In this document: one piece after another, positions 1-7,071 of the stretch
Layout of the letters: every line of letters begins with the position of its first letter
Numbering within the stretch: the stretch's first letter is position 1
From: Agathobacter ruminis
Lineage (GTDB): Bacteria > Bacillota > Clostridia > Lachnospirales > Lachnospiraceae
Direction of reading: 5' to 3'
Length of the DNA: 64,000 nucleotides
Assembly: GCF_002735305.1 (NCBI RefSeq)
Contig: NZ_PDYG01000100.1
Span: 1 to 64,000, forward strand
The notes under the pieces: generated by a model
Told to the model about the DNA's origin: nothing
What the model saw: only the letters and a program-made list of their open reading frames with translations
Database searches by the model: none
Translations under genes and position numbers: made by a program

Positions 1-270
1 CGAGCCAAAAAACCTAGAGTTCGTATGCATCCCAGCGCGGCAAAAGCATACGAACGAGCCAAAAAACCTAGGGTTCGTATGCACCCCAGCGCGGCAAAAG
101 CATACGAACGAGCCGAAAAACTTAGGGTTCGTATGCATCCCAGCCCAGCAAAAGCATACGAACGAGCCAAAAAACCTAGAGTTCGTATGCATCCCAGCGC
201 GGCAAAAGCATACGAATGTGCCAAAAAACCTAGAGTTCGTATGCATCCCAGCGCGGCAAAAGCATACGAA
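1..270. repeat. Five tandem 54-bp palindromic repeats
   Basis: Five near-identical 54-bp units start at 1, 55, 109, 163 and 217, and a truncated sixth begins at 271. Each unit holds a 9-bp inverted repeat, TTCGTATGC and GCATACGAA, around a 17-nt loop, followed by an A-rich linker. The array probably continues to the left of the window. The unit length is a multiple of three, so a frame stays open through it and would encode an 18-residue repeat. I read this as a by-product of the period, not a gene. On the minus strand each unit reads stem, loop, GGAT, stem, CTC, resembling the other repeats in the window. Confidence 0.9.
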
Positions 271-282
271 TGAGCCAAAAAA

Positions 283-357
283 TATTCGCAAAATGTGAAG
301 GGCGTACTGGGGCCATGGGGCGAGGATGCTACTGTAATACATGCTGTGAATGGTAAC
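283..357. repeat. 75-bp dispersed module, copy 1 (upstream of HD-GYP gene)
   Basis: This segment matches 6928-7002 over its whole length with scattered substitutions, and has an 18-bp identical stretch at 336-353. In the other place the left part of the module is the outer right arm of a 555-bp palindrome. The copy here therefore looks like the right end of a related element whose left arm lies beyond the window, with the 54-bp array taking the place of the central part. Both copies end shortly before the promoter of a gene on the plus strand. Confidence 0.8.
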
Positions 358-400
358 TAAAAAATATGTCAGACAATACGGGGGCAGAGCGATAAATAGT

Positions 401-428
401 TTGAAAGTATGATGCAATGTGATAAAAT
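401..428 (+). promoter_or_regulatory. Putative promoter of the HD-GYP/hybrid kinase unit
   Basis: TTGAAA at 401-406 and TAAAAT at 423-428 are separated by 16 bp. The -10 box is preceded by TGA, giving an extended -10. The start codon at 484 lies about 50 bp downstream. Confidence 0.55.
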
Positions 429-483
429 AAAGAAGTAAGTGCGATGAATTATCTGATAATATGTCGTGATTGGAGGGGTAAAG

Positions 484-2616
484 GTGAAGGAGTATTTTAA
501 AAATGTGAATCGTCCAAAGATGTGGTGTCTATGCATGATGATCATTGGCGTATTGCTGAATGTGCTTCCGGCATATCTGGTCTGGAAGCTGAAAGTGCCA
601 TTATATCTGGATACCACAGGAACGGTGTTTACTGCGGCATTGTGCGGTGCATTTCCGGGAATTGTCACCGCATCGATTTCAAATGTGGTCGCAGGCCTGT
701 TCAATGGTGTTTCACCTTATTTTGTTATTATCAATGTATGTATCGCAATCTGCGTGGGGTGGTTTTCGAGACTCAAAAAATATAAGAAAAAGCGCATGGC
801 ACTGTTGCTGATCCTGATTCTGGCAATTATCAGCGGCGGCATTGGAATTATGTTCCAATGGCTGCTGCTGGACGGACCGCAATTTGCAGATGTGCAGGAA
901 ACCGCAAAAGCATTGTTTACATCCAATGGTGCAGGATATTTTGTGGGGGCTTTATGCATCAATATCGGACTGAATTTTGTGGATAAGACGATTACGACTT
1001 TGATTGCGCTGTTGGCAATCCGGCTGATGCCAAAGCAGATGGTACAGGATTTGTGGAATTGCAGCTGGCAGCAAAAACCGTTGATGCTTCCTGAAATCCG
1101 TCGCATGAATGCCAAGAGCAACGGCAAAAAGTATACCGTCCGAAAGCGGGTGACAACCATGCTTGTGATTGTAGCGCTTGGCCTTGCAACCATCATTATC
1201 TGGATCAGTATGGATTTGCATTTCAAAAATGAGCGTGAGCGATATACGCAAAATGCGCATTATGCCGCCCGGTTTGCTGCAAGTATGGTTGACCCGGATC
1301 GGGTGGACGATTATCTGGAATACGGAGAATCTGCGGAAGGCTATCAGCAAACCAAAGATATGTTATACAAAATCCGGGACAATTCAGACGGCGTGAAATA
1401 TCTGTATCTGGTAAAAATCAAAAAGGACGGATGCTATTTTATTATGGATTTGGATTCCGGAGATATGGAGAGTTATCAGCCGGGAGAAAAAGCGGAATTC
1501 GAGGAGGCTTTTGAACCGTATCTGGAGGATTTGCTTGCCGGTAAACAGATTGAGCCAATCGAATCAAATGATAAGAGCGGATGGGTTTTGACCGATTATT
1601 GTCCTGTACGCAATTCGGCCGGTGTGACGGTGTGCTATGCCGGTGCGGATGTGGCGATGGAAAATCTCTCTGCCTATATCTATGAATATATGATCAAGGT
1701 GATACTGGTATTTTCCGGATTTTTCATTCTAATCATGGGGTATGGCCTGTGGACTTCCGGAAATTATCTGGTTTATCCGATTAGCAGCATGGATGCTGTG
1801 ATTACTAATTTCCGCGATGATGATATGACACAGGAAACCCTTGAGGCGAATGTCAAAAAGCTGCGTGAACTCGACATTCGTACGGGAGATGAAGTTGAGC
1901 ATCTGTATAATGCCATTTACAAGATGGCATATGCCATGGCAGAGCAGATGCGCGATATTCGTCATTATGCGCAGGCAACGGCTGACATGCAAAACGGTTT
2001 GATTATTACCATGGCGGACATGGTCGAAAATCGTGACTCTGATACCGGTGCTCATATCCAAAAAACAGCGGCATATGTCAGAATTATATTAAATGGTTTA
2101 GCCGAAAAAGGATATTACAGTTCGAAACTGACTCCGAAATATATCGAAGATGTTGTCATGTCGGCACCACTTCATGATGTAGGCAAAATCAATATTCCGG
2201 ATGCAGTTTTGAATAAGCCGGGCAAACTGACCGATGAAGAATTTGCAATTATGAAGACGCATACAACGGCCGGAAAAAAGATTATGGAGCAGGCAATCAG
2301 TACGGTCAAAGGAGAAAACTATCTCAAAGAAGCACGCAATATGGCTGCTTATCACCATGAGCGCTGGGATGGAAAGGGCTATCCGGAAGGACTGGTCGGA
2401 GAGGTGATTCCGTTGTCTGCTCGCGTCATGGCTGTTGCGGATGTGTTTGATGCACTGACTTCGCCGCGCGTGTACAAACCTGCTTTCCCAATTGAAAAAG
2501 CTTTGGAAATCATTCAGGAAGGTGCGGGCACGCAGTTTGATCCGAAATGTGTTGAAGTATTCATGGATTCCCTGACAGAAGTTAAAGTGATTTTGCAAAA
2601 ATATCAAGAAGCATAA
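484..2616 (+). CDS. Membrane HD-GYP c-di-GMP phosphodiesterase with N-terminal multi-TM sensor
   Basis: Predicted inner-membrane sensor that hydrolyses cyclic di-GMP. I choose the GTG at 484 because GGAGGGG (472-478) sits 5 nt before it; an in-frame GTG at 466 has no ribosome site. The product is 710 residues. Residues 1 to about 170 form several hydrophobic segments resembling the 5TM/ECF-S-like modules of Firmicute sensors. A transmembrane helix near 220, an extracytoplasmic Cache-like region, a second helix near 410 and a linker follow. The C-terminal third is HD-GYP, with the HD pair in HDVGK at about 564-565 and HHERWDGKGYPEG from about 624, so the metal ligands look intact. It ends 22 bp before the hybrid kinase gene, suggesting co-transcription. 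The ligand is unknown. Confidence 0.88.
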   Translation: MKEYFKNVNRPKMWCLCMMIIGVLLNVLPAYLVWKLKVPLYLDTTGTVFTAALCGAFPGIVTASISNVVAGLFNGVSPYFVIINVCIAICVGWFSRLKKYKKKRMALLLILILAIISGGIGIMFQWLLLDGPQFADVQETAKALFTSNGAGYFVGALCINIGLNFVDKTITTLIALLAIRLMPKQMVQDLWNCSWQQKPLMLPEIRRMNAKSNGKKYTVRKRVTTMLVIVALGLATIIIWISMDLHFKNERERYTQNAHYAARFAASMVDPDRVDDYLEYGESAEGYQQTKDMLYKIRDNSDGVKYLYLVKIKKDGCYFIMDLDSGDMESYQPGEKAEFEEAFEPYLEDLLAGKQIEPIESNDKSGWVLTDYCPVRNSAGVTVCYAGADVAMENLSAYIYEYMIKVILVFSGFFILIMGYGLWTSGNYLVYPISSMDAVITNFRDDDMTQETLEANVKKLRELDIRTGDEVEHLYNAIYKMAYAMAEQMRDIRHYAQATADMQNGLIITMADMVENRDSDTGAHIQKTAAYVRIILNGLAEKGYYSSKLTPKYIEDVVMSAPLHDVGKINIPDAVLNKPGKLTDEEFAIMKTHTTAGKKIMEQAISTVKGENYLKEARNMAAYHHERWDGKGYPEGLVGEVIPLSARVMAVADVFDALTSPRVYKPAFPIEKALEIIQEGAGTQFDPKCVEVFMDSLTEVKVILQKYQEA

Positions 2617-2638
2617 ACACGCGGAAGGTAGGGCGAAT

Positions 2639-5600
2639 ATGAAGAACAAAAGGTGGATAAAAAAATGTGCCGTGGCAGTGGCAGTTCTGTTCGTATTTAC
2701 CGGCGGATTTATGCCGACGGGAGCTGATGAGACAGAGAACACGACAGGTGGCGGCTTTACGGCCAGCGGTCAGACAGATGGAGGCTACCTCGCCAAACTG
2801 TATGATGCTTCCAACGGCTTGCCGACTTCTGATGTCAACTGTGTTCTGGCTGCGAATGACGGTTATTTATGGACTGCAGGATACAGCGGTGTATTCCGCT
2901 ACGGCGGTGAGAATTTTGAGCGAATGGACGCGTCAAAGGGACTGACCAGTGGACGCGTACTGTTTCAGGATGACAAAAATCGCATCTGGGTAGGCACGAA
3001 TGACAATGGTGTTGTGGTAGTTGACGGGAGGGAATGTACACATATTACCTACAAGGAAGGTCTTCCGGCTTCTTCCATCCATGGATTTGCGCAGGATGAA
3101 GAAGGCAATGTCTGGGTTGGAACAACCAATGGAATCGTTTTTGTGTCGGATGATTATCAGGTACATCCTTTTGAAGATGCCGATTTGGCGGATCAGTATA
3201 TCATTCGCCTGGTCGCGGATACAGAAGGAAAAATATATGGCACGACGCGAAACGGAGACGCATTTTGCATTGCACATGGCAAGGTTTCGGCAATTATCAG
3301 TGGCGAGAAAATGGGTGTTGGCGCATTTTCTACCATATATCCGGATCCGGATAATCCGGGATATGTATATCTGGGTGCAGACGACCGTCATGTTTATTTT
3401 GGCAAGCTGCAAAGTGACTTGAAATCTTATCAGATGATTCAGACGGAAATGCCGGATGAAATTGTATGGATTTCGTCAGAGTGCAATCGCATCTGGATCT
3501 GCTCCAAAACAACGGTTGGCTATCTGGATTTGAAGAAAGAATATCATCCGCTTACGGAAGTGCCGATGAATGCTTCTATTGAGATGCTTACCAGCGATTA
3601 TCAGGGCAATCTGTGGATTGCATCATCCAAGCAGGGTCTGATGAAGGTGGTTTCCTCGAACTTTCGCAATGTGACTGCAATCTCCGGAATGACAGAGGAT
3701 GTGGTCAATGCAACCTGCGTATTTGAAAATGCACTGTATGTCGGAACCGATCATGGCCTGCAGATCATAGACCAAATGAAACCGGTTACCAATGAACTGA
3801 CACAAAAACTTGATGGCGTACGAATCCGCTGTATCATTCAGGATGCGGACGGAAATATCTGGATTTGCACATATTCCAATGATATGGGCGTTATTTGTTA
3901 TACACAAAAACACGAAATCCTTCAGTTTACAACAGAGGACGGGATGCCATGCAATGAGGCAAGATGTGCATGTCTGGCGCATGACGGCAGGGTTCTCGTG
4001 GGAACCAACATGGGACTTTGTGTATTCCGGAAGGGACGGCTTGTAAGCACCGTCGGGAAAGAACAGGGACTTGACAATACCGTGTTGCTGACGGTCGAGG
4101 AAGGAAAAGGTGAAGAACTGTATTTCGGTACGGACGGAGACGGTATTTATGTCTATGAGCATGGCAAGGTTCGCAAGATTACGAGGGATGACGGACTGAC
4201 AAGCGATGTCATTCTCCGATTGAAATATGATGCGACCAATGACGGGATGTGGATTGTGACATCCAATTCCATCGAATTCATGCATCATGACCTGATTACC
4301 AATATTGACAGCTTTCCGTATAACAACAATTATGCAATATTCTTTGACAATCAGGAACATATCTGGGTGGCCTCATCATATGGACTGTATCGTGTCAAAA
4401 TAAGCGATATGCTGGCCAACAACATCCATGAATATCGCCTGTACAATATGGAAAACGGATTGAGCAGTATCCCGACAGGAAACGCCTTTAGCGATATCGA
4501 TGAGAATGGCAATCTGTATTTGGCCGGACGAACCGGTGTATGCAGTGTCAATATCAACAATTACAGGGAACTGTCTTCCCACATTCGTATAGGCGTTCAG
4601 GAAATCTATTGCGACGGAAAAATCATCCAACCGGATGCGAATGGCACCTATATATTGCCGAAAACCGCACATCGTGTGCAGGTAAATCCGGCAATCCTTG
4701 ATTATTCCATGTCTAATCCGACCGTCCATATGTATCTGGAAGGCATGGATGACAAGGGAATTACGGCATCGGTTCATCGCCTGAACTATCTGGAATATAC
4801 GGGAATTCCGTATGGCAATTATACATTGCATATTCAGATTGTGGATGCAACCGGTCAAACCATCTATCAGGATCAGACATTTGCCGTGATGAAACGCCCG
4901 AAACTGGTAGAACTCTTGGTGGTTCGGATTCTTGCAATCGCGGTCTGCGTAGGTCTGATTGGATTCTTTATCTGGCGTATCCTGACCGGTACCATTATTC
5001 GCAAGCAATATAATGAAGTGCAATCGGCCAAGGCGGCAGTGGAACAGGCCAATGCAGCCAAGTCCCACTTCCTGGCAAATATGTCACGCGAAATCAGAAC
5101 GCCGATCAATACCATCCTCGGATTGGATGAGATGCTTTTGCGTGCGGTCGCGCCGGAATCGGCCAATGAGTATGGCGCCATGGTCAAATCCCACGCAACT
5201 GAAATTCATAGTGCATCAGAAGTTTTGCTGGGACTGGTCAATGATTTGTTTGACATCTCCATCATCGAATCCGGCAAGGCACATTTAAACAAGCGTGATT
5301 ATGATACGCAGGCACTGATGCAAAAAATCGTTGCCTCGGTACGATTGAGATGCGAGGAGCATAATCTTGATTTTCAATTGGAACTGGATCCGACTTTGCC
5401 GGTGAAATTATACGGAGATGATGGCAAAATCAGCCAGATTATTATGACGCTGCTGAATAATTCCATCAAATATACACCGATGGGAACCATTACCTTACAT
5501 GTCATTGTGGTGGAAAAGACAAGTGAAATCTGTCGCCTGCGCATCTGCGTCAAGGATACCGGTGTCGGCATGACGCCGGAACAGGTGGAGAAAGTGTTCC

Positions 5601-6241
5601 TTGCCTATGAAATGCTGGATGAACAATCGGGAGAAGATACCGATGATATCGGACTTGGATTAAGTATCTCCAAACAGTTCGCACAGATGCTCGGTGGCGA
5701 TCTTATGTGTGAGAGTACTTACGGGGAGGGAACGGAATTCATTCTTTCTGTCGAACAGCTGATTCGCGATCATACAGAAATCGGCAGTTTCAGCGAACAG
5801 AGTCAATCAAAGGAAGTGCAGCCGTATGTGCCGAAATTCATCGCACCGGATGCGGAAGTCCTCGTAGTTGACAACAATCCAAAGAATCTGATGGTCATCC
5901 GAAATCTTTTGACGGAGACGCGCGTGTTTGTGACGACTGCCGGAAATGCTGCCGAATGTTTGCAGAAAATCAAATACGGCACCTTTGATGTCGTCTTTCT
6001 CGATACCATGGTTTCCGGAAATGATGGCATCCCTATCATCGAAAAAATCCGCAGGCGCCATCCGGACCTGCCTGTCTATGCATTGACCGGAGACATGATT
6101 GCAGACGGTGACGCTTATTACCGCAGCCTCGGATACAACGGATACCTCGTCAAACCAATCGATTCTCGTGAACTAGAATATGCCATTATGAGTCATCTAC
6201 CTGATGAAATCATGATGCGCCCGAAAAAACCTGTTACTTAA
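2639..6241 (+). CDS. Hybrid sensor kinase with Reg_prop beta-propeller; H-box His replaced by Arg
   Basis: The 1200-residue protein has a signal peptide (about 1-28), an extracellular propeller built from Reg_prop-type repeats (about 45-640; repeated VWVGTTNG/IWVGTNDNG-like strands), a Y_Y_Y-like domain, a transmembrane helix near 760-785, HisKA, HATPase_c and a receiver domain. In the H-box the usual FLANMSHEIRTP reads FLANMSREIRTP, with Arg817 (codon CGC at 5087) where the phospho-accepting His should be. The ATPase N, G1 (DTGVGM) and G2 (GLGLSI) boxes are present, and the receiver keeps Asp1122 and the LVKP lysine. Either it does not autophosphorylate, or it signals by partnering or by receiver input. 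It follows the HD-GYP gene by 22 bp. The start has only a moderate ribosome site (GGTAGGG). Confidence 0.9.
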   Translation: MKNKRWIKKCAVAVAVLFVFTGGFMPTGADETENTTGGGFTASGQTDGGYLAKLYDASNGLPTSDVNCVLAANDGYLWTAGYSGVFRYGGENFERMDASKGLTSGRVLFQDDKNRIWVGTNDNGVVVVDGRECTHITYKEGLPASSIHGFAQDEEGNVWVGTTNGIVFVSDDYQVHPFEDADLADQYIIRLVADTEGKIYGTTRNGDAFCIAHGKVSAIISGEKMGVGAFSTIYPDPDNPGYVYLGADDRHVYFGKLQSDLKSYQMIQTEMPDEIVWISSECNRIWICSKTTVGYLDLKKEYHPLTEVPMNASIEMLTSDYQGNLWIASSKQGLMKVVSSNFRNVTAISGMTEDVVNATCVFENALYVGTDHGLQIIDQMKPVTNELTQKLDGVRIRCIIQDADGNIWICTYSNDMGVICYTQKHEILQFTTEDGMPCNEARCACLAHDGRVLVGTNMGLCVFRKGRLVSTVGKEQGLDNTVLLTVEEGKGEELYFGTDGDGIYVYEHGKVRKITRDDGLTSDVILRLKYDATNDGMWIVTSNSIEFMHHDLITNIDSFPYNNNYAIFFDNQEHIWVASSYGLYRVKISDMLANNIHEYRLYNMENGLSSIPTGNAFSDIDENGNLYLAGRTGVCSVNINNYRELSSHIRIGVQEIYCDGKIIQPDANGTYILPKTAHRVQVNPAILDYSMSNPTVHMYLEGMDDKGITASVHRLNYLEYTGIPYGNYTLHIQIVDATGQTIYQDQTFAVMKRPKLVELLVVRILAIAVCVGLIGFFIWRILTGTIIRKQYNEVQSAKAAVEQANAAKSHFLANMSREIRTPINTILGLDEMLLRAVAPESANEYGAMVKSHATEIHSASEVLLGLVNDLFDISIIESGKAHLNKRDYDTQALMQKIVASVRLRCEEHNLDFQLELDPTLPVKLYGDDGKISQIIMTLLNNSIKYTPMGTITLHVIVVEKTSEICRLRICVKDTGVGMTPEQVEKVFLAYEMLDEQSGEDTDDIGLGLSISKQFAQMLGGDLMCESTYGEGTEFILSVEQLIRDHTEIGSFSEQSQSKEVQPYVPKFIAPDAEVLVVDNNPKNLMVIRNLLTETRVFVTTAGNAAECLQKIKYGTFDVVFLDTMVSGNDGIPIIEKIRRRHPDLPVYALTGDMIADGDAYYRSLGYNGYLVKPIDSRELEYAIMSHLPDEIMMRPKKPVT

Positions 6242-6247
6242 CATGCA

Positions 6248-6288
6248 ACCCCCGGCCATCGAGCCTTTTTGTTCGATGCGCCGGGGGT
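6248..6288 (+). terminator. Terminator-like hairpin after the hybrid kinase gene
   Basis: ACCCCCGGC and GCCGGGGGT pair, extended by ATCGA/TCGAT, 7 bp after the stop codon. The T-tract after the stem is short (ATTTATC), so termination may be imperfect. Confidence 0.7.
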
Positions 6289-6290
6289 AT

Positions 6291-6416
6291 TTATCTCAGT
6301 CGGGGTTACAATCTCCGACTGAGATAAACGCTCCGCGAGGATGCGCAGAGATTTGCATATGAAATATGTCAGCTACGCTGACGCAAATCTCGCGCCAAGT
6401 CTCGCGAGCGAGACTT
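6291..6416. repeat. Multi-hairpin structured element A
   Basis: A compact series of stems: a 13-bp perfect hairpin (6291-6303 with 6315-6327), a CGCTCCGC..GGATGCGC motif, a 9-bp stem (6348-6356 with 6383-6391) enclosing the hairpin GTCAGC-tac-GCTGAC (6368-6382), and a 9-bp hairpin (6397-6416). The order and spacing match element B at 56170-56299, although the stem sequences differ. Both copies lie directly after a terminator. Strand of action unknown. Confidence 0.75.
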
Positions 6417-6427
6417 GAATTGCGCGC

Positions 6428-6982
6428 ATTACCTAATATCCTCAGCCCATAAACCCGGTAACCCCTTCACTTTGCAAGAATATTTTGGTTTTCATATATG
6501 CAAAAGCTCGCATCCTGATTTTCATGTGTCTTTTGAATGCCTGTACAATTTTGAAAAAAAGTTTATCGTTGGCGGACACACAAAGCGATTGTATATGGAC
6601 TTCTCATCTAAAGGATACCCGGGTGAATTGGAGTGAGCCCTAGTGAAATAAAAATGAGTTTTGATGTTTATAGGTATGCGCCGCCACGGAAGGCGGCGCA
6701 AATGCGATTGCAACACGACGTTGCGTAATGCATGGTGCCTATAAACACAAAACTCATTTTGTCATTTCACTTGGCAAACGGAGTCTGAACCCGGGTATCC
6801 CTTAGACTGAGAAGTACATAATATCAACAAACTAGGTGTCCGCCACTTCATAAACCTTTTTCAAAATGGTTCATTCATCAAAAGACACATGTGTGATGCT
6901 CGCCTTTTGCATATTGAAAACCTTAAATATTCGCAAAATTGTGAAGGGGGTACCGGGTTTATGGGCTGAGGATGTCAGGCAA
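6428..6982. repeat. Giant imperfect palindrome 1 (~555 bp)
   Basis: Two arms of about 250 bp pair around a centre near 6705. Paired blocks include 6441-6470 with 6941-6970, 6474-6506 with 6904-6934, the GGCGGACAC block near 6571 with GTGTCCGCC near 6836, GGATACCCGGGT near 6613 with ACCCGGGTATCC near 6789, and ATGAGTTTT near 6654 with AAAACTCAT near 6748. The tip (about 6673-6738) forks into an 8-bp hairpin GCGCCGCC-ACGGAA-GGCGGCGC (6678-6699) and a smaller one (GCAAC-GTTGC, 6710-6724). No gene product is recognisable inside. As RNA it would be a long rod with a forked head; as DNA it could extrude a cruciform or be a foldback-type mobile element. Confidence 0.9.
6678..6699. repeat. Apical hairpin of palindrome 1, shared with palindrome 2
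   Basis: An 8-bp stem closes the loop ACGGAA. The 6-bp inner stem and five of the six loop bases recur at 48323-48340 in an otherwise unrelated giant palindrome. Confidence 0.85.
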
Positions 6983-7002
6983 TACATGCTGTGAATGGCA
7001 AC
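6928..7002. repeat. 75-bp dispersed module, copy 2 (upstream of surface protein gene)
   Basis: This second copy of the module at 283-357 overlaps the right outer arm of giant palindrome 1 and extends about 20 bp past it. As with copy 1, a plus-strand gene starts within about 130 bp. Confidence 0.8.
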
Positions 7003-7040
7003 GGCGGTGGAGAAAAAGTACTAGGAATGTATGGGGGCTT

Positions 7041-7050
7041 ATGATAAAAT
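7041..7050 (+). promoter_or_regulatory. Putative extended -10 of the surface protein gene
   Basis: TGATAAAAT, with TAAAAT at 7045-7050, is the same extended -10 as that of the HD-GYP gene at 423-428. No convincing -35 box is visible. Both genes are preceded by the 75-bp module. Confidence 0.4.
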
Positions 7051-7071
7051 ATAAGGTAGGAGTAGAATGAC

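Noticed and set aside
1-270. CRISPR-like array
   Set aside because: The whole 54-bp unit is repeated; there are no unique spacers and no cas genes.
25-273. 82-residue open frame with an 18-residue repeat
   Set aside because: The frame stays open only because the 54-bp DNA repeat is a multiple of three; the palindromic stems explain the conservation and no ribosome site precedes it.
6415-6636. 73-residue open frame
   Set aside because: It is the left arm of the giant palindrome read as protein; no ribosome site and no family match.
6428-6982. Retron or group II intron
   Set aside because: No reverse transcriptase is encoded nearby and no intron domain V or msr/msd layout is visible.
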